Positions 31,112 to 39,830 of a stretch of DNA of 64,000 nt are shown piece by piece (within the stretch, counting starts at the first letter, position 1; each line of letters opens with the position of its first letter). Where the stretch lies: assembly GCA_937995515.1 (NCBI GenBank), contig CALKJZ010000014.1:1-64000 (forward strand), read 5' to 3'. A model generated the notes under the pieces. The model searched no databases. It was not told where the DNA came from and worked only from the letters and a program-made list of their open reading frames with translations. Origin of the DNA: an uncultured Sphingomonadaceae bacterium. GTDB taxonomy: Bacteria; Pseudomonadota; Alphaproteobacteria; Sphingomonadales; Sphingomonadaceae. The position numbers and the translations under genes are program-made.

Positions 31112-31170
31112 TGCGGCCCGGGCCCAGGGCCCGCGCCCGCAGCGGCGCCCGCGCGCCCGTGCCGCCCCTG

Positions 31171-33060
31171 TCAGCCGAGCCTCCAGCGCAGGCCGCCGAA
31201 GGCGGCCCGCCCGGGTGTGCCATAGAGGCGCACCGTCTCGTAGCGCTCGTCGAACAGGTTCTCGATGCGCCCGAACAGCTCGAAGCCGCGGCCAATGGCA
31301 TAGGCCGCGCGCAGGTCGAGAAGCGTGTAGCCCGCAAGCCGGTTGCGGTTGGCGGCATCGTCGAAGCTGTCGCCCGTCACGCTCACAGTGGCGCCGAGCG
31401 ACAGGCCGGGGGGGGTCGCCCAGTCGATGGTGGCAAAGAGGCTCTCCTTCGGGCGGCGTGCGAGGCGCCGGCCGCTCGTGCGGTCCGCTGCATCGACATG
31501 GGCATAGCCGGCGCGCACCGCGAGGCCCTCCATCGGCGCGAGCCCGAGCGTCACCTCGAGGCCGTCGGCGCGTGTTCGGGCCACATTGTCGTAGGTGCCA
31601 AAGGGCCGGCCGGTGCAGATGGGCGAAGGGTTTCCAAAGCAGGAGACGAAGACGATCTGGTCGCGGACGTCGCGGCGGAACAGGGTGGCGGAGACCTCCG
31701 CCCTGCCATCCAGCAGGCGCTGTGCCAGGCCTGCGTCGATGCTCCGCGCGCGCTCGGGCTGCAGTCGGGTGTTGCCGAAATCGCTGAACAGCTGGAACAG
31801 CGAGGGCACCTTGAACCCCTCGCCATAGCTTGCGCGCACGATCGTGGCCCCTGCGTTGGGGGTGAAGCTGCCGCTTGCCGCAAGGACGGTCGTGCCGCCG
31901 AAACTGTCGCTGTCGTCGTGGCGCAGGCCAGCGGCCACGAACAGGCCCGCGACCGGCCGCAGCTCCAGCTGGCTGTAGATGCTGTCGAGCCGCGCGCGTG
32001 CGCGCGAGACGGGCCCGCCGAAGCTCTGCGCGCGGTAGCGGCTCGTTTCGCGCTCGAGCCCGAAGGTGGCGCTGAGCCACGGCGCGATCGCGGCGATCCC
32101 CTGATATTCCAGCCGCTCGTTGCGGCCGAGCGAGTCGAAGGTGATGCGAGGGGTTGCATCCGGGTTTTCATTCTCGCGCGCGATGCTCGTGAGGGCAAAG
32201 GCGAACCGGTTGCGCAGCCGGCCCCCGAACAGGCCGAGGTCGAGGCCGGAATAGCCCACGAACTGCCGCGTGCGGCTGACCTCCAGCGTGTCGGCAAAGC
32301 GGAAGGCGGGCGGCGGGAAGCCGTCGATGTCGGTCCTGCCATCGGACCAGAAGCCGCGCAGGTCGGCCGAAAGATTCTCGGCAATGTCCACCCGCAGCCG
32401 GCCGTTGACGGCGAGGTTCCGGAACCCGTCGCGCTCGATGCCGCCGCGGCGCTCGCTGAAGGCGGAGATGCCGTCGGTTGCATACCAGCCGGCCCCGAGG
32501 CTGGCCGCCACCGGCCCGACCCGCCCCGAGACATTGCCGACCACCTCGCCGGTGTTGCGGAAGCCCGCCTCGGCGCGCGCGCTGGCCGCGAGCGTATCTG
32601 TCGGCTCGGCGGTGATCATGTTCACAACGCCGCCAATCGCCTGGCTGCCCCACAAGACCGACTGCGCGCCGCGCACCACCTCGATCCGGCTGATGTTGCC
32701 CACCAGCAGCGGGCCGAAGTTGAACCCGCCGCCGGGCGCGGCCGGGTCGTTGACCTTCACGCCATCGATGAGCGCAACCGTCTGGTCGGAATCCGCGCCG
32801 CGGATGTTGACCGAGGTGACAGTGCCCGGGCCGCCGTTGCGCGCAACCGTGATGCCGGGCACCAGCCGCAGCGCATCGGCGATGCTGACCTGCTGCAGCC
32901 GCCGCAGGTCGGCCGTGTCGATGACGCTGACCGACTGGCCGACGGCTGCGAGCGGCGCCGGAGCCCGGGTGGCGGTCACCACCAGCTGCTCGCCTGCCTG
33001 CTCGGCGGCCGCAGCCGGTGCCGGCAGGAGGAGGGCGGAGAAGAGATACCAAGAGCGCAT
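31171..33060 (-). CDS. btuB: TonB-dependent cobalamin receptor BtuB-like
   Basis: Plug motifs ISRIEVVRGAQSVLWGSQAIGGVVNMIT; downstream of cobalamin riboswitch. Confidence 0.88.
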   Translation of the reverse strand: MRSWYLFSALLLPAPAAAAEQAGEQLVVTATRAPAPLAAVGQSVSVIDTADLRRLQQVSIADALRLVPGITVARNGGPGTVTSVNIRGADSDQTVALIDGVKVNDPAAPGGGFNFGPLLVGNISRIEVVRGAQSVLWGSQAIGGVVNMITAEPTDTLAASARAEAGFRNTGEVVGNVSGRVGPVAASLGAGWYATDGISAFSERRGGIERDGFRNLAVNGRLRVDIAENLSADLRGFWSDGRTDIDGFPPPAFRFADTLEVSRTRQFVGYSGLDLGLFGGRLRNRFAFALTSIARENENPDATPRITFDSLGRNERLEYQGIAAIAPWLSATFGLERETSRYRAQSFGGPVSRARARLDSIYSQLELRPVAGLFVAAGLRHDDSDSFGGTTVLAASGSFTPNAGATIVRASYGEGFKVPSLFQLFSDFGNTRLQPERARSIDAGLAQRLLDGRAEVSATLFRRDVRDQIVFVSCFGNPSPICTGRPFGTYDNVARTRADGLEVTLGLAPMEGLAVRAGYAHVDAADRTSGRRLARRPKESLFATIDWATPPGLSLGATVSVTGDSFDDAANRNRLAGYTLLDLRAAYAIGRGFELFGRIENLFDERYETVRLYGTPGRAAFGGLRWRLG

Positions 33061-33231
33061 GTTCAGTCCCCATCTGGCACATCACCAAAGGGGCCGGGCG
33101 GATGCGGTTCCCGCGCGCACATGTTCGCGTGCCGAGGGCAATCCCCCGCGCGCACGACCCCCAACTGTGTCGCCTCGCGAGGAAATCCCCGATCACGCGG
33201 CACACCCTGTCCGCGCGACTGAGCGACCGCA

Positions 33232-33420
33232 GCAGGCAGGTCTCCTGGCTCTCGGGTCAGTGCCGCCCGTCCCGCCTTCCCGGAGGAGCTCCAGTGGCAT
33301 GTGGGGCGGGGGCTCGCCGATCACAGTTGCAGGGGCAGCCCCGGCCTGCGGGCCGGCCGGGGTCCTCGCCGGCCGTTCCGCTCCCGGGTTCCCTTTTCAT
33401 CCCATCGCTGGGAACCTGCT
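33232..33420 (-). ncRNA. Cobalamin riboswitch
   Basis: Minus strand: GGTTCCC...AAAAGGGAACCCGGG...GGGGCTGCCCCTGCAACTGTGATCGGCGAG...ATGCCACTGGA...CGGGAAGGCGGG...CTGACCCGAGAGCCAGGAGACCTGCCTGC, the canonical B12-box elements. Confidence 0.95.
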
Positions 33421-33493
33421 GCACCCCGCCCCCTAGGCGGTCAGTCCGGCGCTGGCAAGGTGTTCTTCCGGTGCCAGGGCAGCCCGGGCCCGC

Positions 33494-36223
33494 TCAGTAG
33501 GTAAAGCGCAGGCCGCCGACATAACGGCGTCCGAAGGTTTCGAACTCGTAGGTGTAGATGGTCTTGCCCTGGAAGCGCCGGCCCGGGCTGTCGAGCAGGT
33601 TCGACGCATCGAAATAGGCCTCGAGCCTCGGTGTTACGGCGTAGCGGATGGAGAAGTCCAGCCGGTCCTGCGACGACCAGTAGAGATCGTAGGCGCCCTC
33701 GAGACCGGGGATGTCGGTGCCGGGCCCGCTGCCGATGAGATCGAGCCACTTGGTGCGGAACTGGTAGGAGAGCTTGGCCGAGATCCCATATTGCTCGAAA
33801 TAGGGCCCCACATTGAGCACCCAGCGCGACGTGCCCGGAAGCGGCACGCGCCGCCCGTCGGGCGTGGTCGCGCGGCTCAGGTTGTAGGTCGCGTTGGTCT
33901 GGATCCCGAAGCCGTCGATGAACCGCTCCTGCCCGGTGAGCCCGCCCAGCTGCACCTGCAGTGCAGCCTCGAAGCCCATGAGATAGCCGCTTCCGCCGTT
34001 GATGGTGGACAGCAGCTGGAAGTCGGCAAACTCGGGCCCGAGGAGATCCGGCCCGGCGCGCTGCGCGCCGTCGAAGAGCACGTCGGTTGCCTTCTTGTAG
34101 TAGGCCCCGAGCGAGACGAACCCGCGCGGGCGCAGATACCATTCGAAATAGGCATCCACGCCCCACACCTTTTCCGGCTCCAGCAGCGGGTTGCCGCCGG
34201 AGATGGTCTGCGCCGAGGTGTCGACGACAAAGTTCGGCCGGAACAGCGGGTAGTCGGCGCGCGCGGCGCCGGTCGAGAGTGTGAAGCGCAGCTTGGTGTC
34301 CGCGGTCGGCTCGAAGTTGAAGTGGACCGAGGGGAAGACGAGCGTCGAGTCGGACTGAACGGTCAGCGGTACGAAGCCGGAGCCAACGCTCCGGTTGCCG
34401 GTGGAGCGGTTCTTCACATGCTCGACCCGGGCGCCGTAGAGGATGCTGCCCCAGTCGAACTTCGACAGGCCCATGAGATAGGCTGCGAACACCTGCTCGC
34501 GCACCTCGTAGAAGTTCGTCTCGTTGAACACGAAGGTGCCGCCGGCAGCGGCAGCAGACTGGGTGATGCCGATCGTCTTGGCCGGGTCATAGTTGGTGAA
34601 GGTGAAGCCGGGCTTCAGCGTGCCGCGGAACGGATCGGTGCCGGCGATGAAGCCAAGGTCGCGCGGGATGCCGGCGGCGACGATGTTGGCGGCGCGGAAA
34701 TCGAGGAGCCGCTCGTCGCGGCTCTTGGTGCGCTGGTCGAAGCGGAGCCCGAACGACAGCCGCGTGTCGCCGCCGAGAAGCGCGTTGTTCCAGCCGAGGT
34801 CGATCTTGGCGGTGTAGGCGTCGGTCGGCTCGCTGAGCCGCCTGTCCCGCGCCCGGTTGAGGCTGAGCGGGAAATCCTCGATCCGGGTGACCGGCGCGCC
34901 GCGCGCGAAGAGGTTGCCCGGGTTGACGACGGTGCGGAACAGCGCAACCGGGAAGAAGTCCGGGTTCGCGGTGTCATAGTCCACCGTCGTCCGGTTGGCC
35001 GCACCGCTCGGCGCCGTATATTCCAGCGCCGAGGGCCGGTTGCCCTTGTCGAGCGAGCGGGTGTAGTTCAGCCGCCAGCTTACGTCCCAGTCGCCGAGAT
35101 CGTGGTCGCCGGAAAGCGTGTTGGTGAAGATCGACTGGCGCGGCCGGTCGTCGCGCGTGTCGTGCAGGATGGCGAGGCCGTAGACGGTGCCCGAAAACGG
35201 TGTGTTGCCGGTGCAGATGTCGGCGTAGCCGGTGGTTCCGGCCGGCGGCTGCGGGTTGACCGACGGGCAGGGCAGCGGGCTGTTCGGGATCTGGCTGCGG
35301 CCCGTGTCATAGTTGAACCGCCAGGCCGAGCGCGCCTCGTCGTCGGTGAAGATGGTGTAGATCGACGAGACGCCGAGCCGGTGCTCGGGGCTGGGGCGCC
35401 ATTCGAGGCGGCCCGAGAGCGACCAGTTGGTGCGGGTGAGGCGGTAGAACTTGTACTGCGTCCGCCGCGGCCACACCCGCTCGAGGCTGCCCGGCCGCCG
35501 GTCGCGCGGCTCGTAGATCCAGTCCGTCTCGAAATTGTCGGTGATCATGTCGCGCTCGAAGTAGGTGCCCGACAGCACCAGCCCCAGCTCGCCATCGCCC
35601 AGCGCAAAGCGGTTGGCATAGACCGCCGAGCCCTCATACTCCCAGCGGTTGCCCTTGTCGGAGATGCCGCCGCCTGCCTTCAAGGCGATCCGCATGTCCG
35701 GATAGTCGAACGCCGAGCGGGTAATGATGTCGACGTTGCCGGCAATCGTTTCGCCCGGCATGGCGGGGGTTACCGCCTTGTTGACGATGATCTGCGAGGC
35801 GATCGCGGCCGGAACCGAGTCGTAGCGTGTCACCCGGCCCTCGGGGCTCACCACATTGAGGCCGTCGAAGGCAAGGGTTGACCAGCGGTTGGGCGCGCCG
35901 CGGATGCTGATGTAGCGGCCCTGCCCCTGGTCGTTCTCGATCGCAATGCCCGGCAGGCGGGCGATCGCCTGGCCCACATTCTGGTCGGGAAGCCGGCCAA
36001 TCCCGTCGGCCGCCACAACCGAGACCAGCGACGGGGATTCGCGCTGCACGCGAAGCGCAGCTTCCTCGGATTCGCGGATCGGGCGGCTGCCCACCACCAC
36101 GATCTCCTCGGCCTCGACCGAGTCCACGGCCTGCGCGAGGGCCGGCCCGGCAGCAAGCGCCGCCCCGAGAGCGGGGAGGCAGGCGCCAAAGAGAAGCGGA
36201 TGGATGAGCAACCGGACTGGCAT
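33494..36223 (-). CDS. TonB-dependent receptor, likely phytate/organophosphate-associated by context
   Basis: Signal peptide; GRLPDQNVGQAIARLPGIAIENDQGQGRYISIRGAPNRWSTLAFDGLNV; C-terminal RRYVGGLRFTY beta-signal. Confidence 0.92.
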   Translation of the reverse strand: MPVRLLIHPLLFGACLPALGAALAAGPALAQAVDSVEAEEIVVVGSRPIRESEEAALRVQRESPSLVSVVAADGIGRLPDQNVGQAIARLPGIAIENDQGQGRYISIRGAPNRWSTLAFDGLNVVSPEGRVTRYDSVPAAIASQIIVNKAVTPAMPGETIAGNVDIITRSAFDYPDMRIALKAGGGISDKGNRWEYEGSAVYANRFALGDGELGLVLSGTYFERDMITDNFETDWIYEPRDRRPGSLERVWPRRTQYKFYRLTRTNWSLSGRLEWRPSPEHRLGVSSIYTIFTDDEARSAWRFNYDTGRSQIPNSPLPCPSVNPQPPAGTTGYADICTGNTPFSGTVYGLAILHDTRDDRPRQSIFTNTLSGDHDLGDWDVSWRLNYTRSLDKGNRPSALEYTAPSGAANRTTVDYDTANPDFFPVALFRTVVNPGNLFARGAPVTRIEDFPLSLNRARDRRLSEPTDAYTAKIDLGWNNALLGGDTRLSFGLRFDQRTKSRDERLLDFRAANIVAAGIPRDLGFIAGTDPFRGTLKPGFTFTNYDPAKTIGITQSAAAAGGTFVFNETNFYEVREQVFAAYLMGLSKFDWGSILYGARVEHVKNRSTGNRSVGSGFVPLTVQSDSTLVFPSVHFNFEPTADTKLRFTLSTGAARADYPLFRPNFVVDTSAQTISGGNPLLEPEKVWGVDAYFEWYLRPRGFVSLGAYYKKATDVLFDGAQRAGPDLLGPEFADFQLLSTINGGSGYLMGFEAALQVQLGGLTGQERFIDGFGIQTNATYNLSRATTPDGRRVPLPGTSRWVLNVGPYFEQYGISAKLSYQFRTKWLDLIGSGPGTDIPGLEGAYDLYWSSQDRLDFSIRYAVTPRLEAYFDASNLLDSPGRRFQGKTIYTYEFETFGRRYVGGLRFTY

Positions 36224-36281
36224 CGGTCCCCCTGACCTCTTGTCGTTTGTCCGGACCTAGATCCTGCTGCACTGCAGCGGC

Positions 36282-36310
36282 GTGACAGGGCGGTGAAGTT
36301 TCCGTGACAG
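36282..36310 (-). promoter_or_regulatory. Pho-box-like array (3 x 7-mer, 11-bp period)
   Basis: Minus strand: CTGTCAC-GGAA-ACTTCAC-CGCC-CTGTCAC; units at 36304-36310, 36293-36299 and 36282-36288. Confidence 0.75.
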
Positions 36311-36425
36311 GGCGCGGCACGGGTGCAAATGTGTCTTGCGCGCAACAGGCATAAGGCTATGGCCGGTGACGTGTGCAACGGGCGCGCCAATGGCCGCGCC
36401 GCGGGGAGGACGAACGGGGGCGCGC

Positions 36426-37940
36426 ATGCGGTTTTCCGGCTCCGGTCTTGCGTCCCATGCCCGGGGGCGTTCGCTGTGGAGGCTTGCAACATGGGGCCTT
36501 GCGGCCCTGGCGCTTGCGGCGGCACCACAGGCGGCGGCACCACAGGCGGCGGCAGCGCAGGCGGTGGTCGATGCGCGGGGGCCGCAGCCGGCGCCACATG
36601 CCCCCGGCCGGCCCTATGCCGCGCGGGGCCTGCCCGACCGGATCGTGCTGGTCGCCGGCGCGGACCCGGCGCGCGAGATGGCCGTTTCGTGGCGGACCGA
36701 CGTGAACCAGCCCAAGGCCGAGCTCGACCTTGTGGAAATGGCGAACGCGCCCAACTTCGGCCTGCGCGTCCGCCGGGTCGGGGGCACCTCCACGCGCGTC
36801 CTCAGCGAGAATGGCGAGGCGATCCATCACCGGGCGCGCCTTTCGGGGCTCAAGCCCGCCACCACCTATGGCTACCGGGTGAAGGGGGCCGACGGCTGGA
36901 GCGAGTGGCACCAGTTCCGCACCGCGGCCGCAAGCCGGGCCCCGTTCCGCTTCCTCTATTTCGGCGACACGCAGAACAGCATCCTCTCGATCGGCGCGCT
37001 TGCGTGGCGGCGGGCGCTGCTGCAGGCGGGCGACCCGGCATTCATCGTCCACGCCGGCGATCTGGTTGCCTCGCGGGAGGAACTGGTCCACGACGACGAG
37101 TGGGGCGAATGGGCGGCGGCCGGCGGCTGGGCGCTGGCGGCGCTGCCGCAGATCGCGGCTGCCGGGAACCACGAATATGTCGATGTCACCCTGCCCGACG
37201 GCCGGGAATCCCGCCGGCTCGGTGCGCACTGGGCGCTCACCCTGCCGTTTCCCGGCAATGGCGCACCGGGCGTGGAGACGACCACCGGCGTGATCGACTG
37301 GCAGGGCGTGCGCTTTATCATCCTCGATGGCACCTCGGCCATCGACCTCGGCACGCTCGAGGTGCAGACCCGCTGGCTGGAGGCCGAGCTCAGCCGGCCC
37401 GGAGCCGACTGGACGGTGGTCGTGATGCATCAGCCGGTCTTCACCTGCGCCCGGCCGGATGACACACCCCGAATCGGCGAGGCGTGGCGGCCGCTGTTCG
37501 AGCGCTACCGCGTCGATCTCGTGCTCCAGGGGCACGACCATTGCTACCACCGTCTCACCGACCCGCGCGGGCGTGCGGCCGGGTCCAAGGCGCGGGCGCA
37601 GGGCGGCGCGCAGGGCCCGGTCTACCTGATCTCGGTCACGGGATCGAAGATGTACGGACTGAGCCAGCGGGCGCTGGCCCAGGCAGACCGGGTGGCGGAG
37701 GATACACGGCTGTTCCAGATCGTCGATGTCTCGCCCGGACGGATGGCCGTGCGCGCGCACCTTGCGACAGGCGAGCTCTACGACGCCTTCGACCTCGTGC
37801 GCGGCCGCGACGGGCGCAACCGGCTCGTGGAGCCGGTGCGGGATCTTCCGGCCATGCGGCGCTGCACCGGCGCCACGCACGATCTCAATGCGGACTCGCT
37901 CAATGCGGACTCGCTGCCCTGCACCGTGAGGAGACGCTGA
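36426..37940 (+). CDS. Secreted purple acid phosphatase-like metallophosphoesterase
   Basis: Fn3-like N-term DRIVLVAGADPAREMAVSWRTD...; FLYFGDTQN, VHAGDLV, AAGNHEY, VMHQPVF, LQGHDHCYHR motifs. Confidence 0.9.
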   Translation: MRFSGSGLASHARGRSLWRLATWGLAALALAAAPQAAAPQAAAAQAVVDARGPQPAPHAPGRPYAARGLPDRIVLVAGADPAREMAVSWRTDVNQPKAELDLVEMANAPNFGLRVRRVGGTSTRVLSENGEAIHHRARLSGLKPATTYGYRVKGADGWSEWHQFRTAAASRAPFRFLYFGDTQNSILSIGALAWRRALLQAGDPAFIVHAGDLVASREELVHDDEWGEWAAAGGWALAALPQIAAAGNHEYVDVTLPDGRESRRLGAHWALTLPFPGNGAPGVETTTGVIDWQGVRFIILDGTSAIDLGTLEVQTRWLEAELSRPGADWTVVVMHQPVFTCARPDDTPRIGEAWRPLFERYRVDLVLQGHDHCYHRLTDPRGRAAGSKARAQGGAQGPVYLISVTGSKMYGLSQRALAQADRVAEDTRLFQIVDVSPGRMAVRAHLATGELYDAFDLVRGRDGRNRLVEPVRDLPAMRRCTGATHDLNADSLNADSLPCTVRRR

Positions 37941-39031
37941 TGCGACACGGCGGCCTCGGCCCGGCGCTGCTTCTGCTGGCAGCCTGCCAGCAGGCGGCCG
38001 CACCCGAGACCGGCGAGCGCGTGGTGTCCGCAGAGGCCGTGGCGGTGCCCGCTGCGCTGGAGACCGAGGTCCCGCGCGACCGTTTTCTCGATGCCGACGA
38101 TCCGGCGCTGTGGGCCGACCCGCGCGACCCCTCGCGCGCGCTCATCTTCGTCACCGACAAGAGCGAGGGCCTTTATGTGCACGGGATCGACGGCCGACGG
38201 CGGCAGTTCCTTGCCGACGGGCCGATCAACAATGTGGACGTCCGCGACGGCTTTGCCGTCGGCGGGCGCGGGATGGTGCTGGTGGTCGGTGGCGAGCGCC
38301 GGCGCTTCGGCCTCATGACCTGGCTCCTCGACCCGGACAGCCTCGAGGTCCGCCCCTATGGATTCATCCCCACGCCCGGGTCCTTCGGCGAGCCCTACGG
38401 CTCCTGCCTCGGACGGGTGGACGGGCGGATGCTTGCCGCGGTCAACAACAAGGATGGTGCAATCCAGGTCTGGGAGATTGCCGACCGCGGCGGGCAGCCG
38501 CAGGCGGCGCTGCTCCACGAGATGAAGCTGGGCTCGCAGACCGAGGGCTGCGTGATCGACGACGCGCGCGGGCTGCTCTATGTCGGCGAGGAGGATGTGG
38601 CCATCTGGCGCTTCGACCTCGCGCGCCCGACCGACCCGCCGGTGCGGGTGGCCCCGGTCGATGGCCGGATCCTCGTTGCCGATGTGGAGGGACTCACCAT
38701 CATGCGCGATGGCGACCGGCGCTTCCTCATCGCCTCGAGCCAGGGCGACAGCAGCTTTCCCGTGTGGCGGATCGATGGCGCCACCTATGTGTTCGAGGGC
38801 CGGTTCCGCGTGGCCGGCGGGGCTGTCGACCCGGTCTCGCAGACCGACGGGCTCGACGCCTGGTCGGGTCCGATTGGCCCCTTTTCCGAGGGTGCCATTG
38901 CCGTCCACGACCATTGCGACGGCGAGGGCGACACAAATCCAGTCCCGGAGGTGTGTGCCAGCGACGACCGGCAGCAGAACGTGAAGCTGGTGGACTGGCG
39001 CGCGGTCAAGCGGGCGCTCGGGATCGACTGA
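37940..39031 (+). CDS. Beta-propeller phytase (3-phytase), lipoprotein
   Basis: Lipobox LLLAACQQ; DADDPALWADPRDPSRALIFVTDKSEGLYVHGIDG...PINNVDVRDGF...; VYVGEEDV-like LLYVGEEDVAIWRF; SSQGDSSFPVW. Confidence 0.92.
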   Translation: MRHGGLGPALLLLAACQQAAAPETGERVVSAEAVAVPAALETEVPRDRFLDADDPALWADPRDPSRALIFVTDKSEGLYVHGIDGRRRQFLADGPINNVDVRDGFAVGGRGMVLVVGGERRRFGLMTWLLDPDSLEVRPYGFIPTPGSFGEPYGSCLGRVDGRMLAAVNNKDGAIQVWEIADRGGQPQAALLHEMKLGSQTEGCVIDDARGLLYVGEEDVAIWRFDLARPTDPPVRVAPVDGRILVADVEGLTIMRDGDRRFLIASSQGDSSFPVWRIDGATYVFEGRFRVAGGAVDPVSQTDGLDAWSGPIGPFSEGAIAVHDHCDGEGDTNPVPEVCASDDRQQNVKLVDWRAVKRALGID

Positions 39032-39057
39032 GCCCCCGCCCGGCGGCCCCGCGATCC

Positions 39058-39396
39058 TCAGCTTCCCTTGCCGGGCTCCGGAGTGAAAAAGGCGTCGAAC
39101 TTGCCCGGCTTGCCCTTGAAATCGTCGGCATCCGGCGGGGTTGCACCCTTCACCGTGATGTTCGGCCACTGCGCCGAATAGGTGGCATTGAGCTCCATCC
39201 ACTTCTCAAGGCCCGGCTCGGTATCGGGCACGATCGCCTCGGCCGGGCACTCCGGCTCACACACCCCGCAGTCGATGCACTCATTGGGGTTGATGACGAG
39301 CATCACCTCGCCCTCGTAGAAACAGTCCACGGGGCAGACCTCCACACAGTCCATGTATTTGCACTTGATGCAGGCTTCGGTGACGACATACGTCAT
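39058..39396 (-). CDS. fdxA: 7Fe-8S ferredoxin FdxA
   Basis: [29 protein letters not shown]...[16 protein letters not shown]. Confidence 0.97.
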   Translation of the reverse strand: MTYVVTEACIKCKYMDCVEVCPVDCFYEGEVMLVINPNECIDCGVCEPECPAEAIVPDTEPGLEKWMELNATYSAQWPNITVKGATPPDADDFKGKPGKFDAFFTPEPGKGS

Positions 39397-39533
39397 GGGC
39401 GATATCCTACCAGTTCGGTCCGATATCGGCGCTCCTAACGCGGCGCCGACGGCGGGTCAATGGAGTGGAGCTACGCAGTTGTGAAGCCCCGATTTCGCGC
39501 GCCGCACCTCTCGCCGCGCGCGGTATCCCCCGG

Positions 39534-39827
39534 TCAGGCGGTCTCGTGCCGCTCCGGCCCGGGCATCAGCGGGGTGTAGGCGAGGCGCGCCTCGGCATGG
39601 GGGCCGCGGCCGCTGGGCAATGCCTCGACCCGGACCGCCACGACCTTGTCGTCCTGCGGAAAGGCGATCACGTTGCCGGGGCGCACCCTGGCGCAGCTGC
39701 GGTCGATGACGCGCCCGTCGACCCGCAGCCGCCGGCTCTCGCACAGAGCCTGGGCGGCGCTTCGGCTGCGGGCGAGGCGGGCATACCAGAGCCATTTGTC
39801 GAGGCGGAGCGCGGGGCCGTGGACCAA
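39534..39827 (-). CDS. S4-domain RNA-binding protein (Hsp15-like)
   Basis: LRLDKWLWYARLARSRSAAQALCESRRLRVDGRVIDRSCARVRPGNVI. Confidence 0.9.
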   Translation of the reverse strand: MVHGPALRLDKWLWYARLARSRSAAQALCESRRLRVDGRVIDRSCARVRPGNVIAFPQDDKVVAVRVEALPSGRGPHAEARLAYTPLMPGPERHETA

Positions 39828-39830
39828 GTG

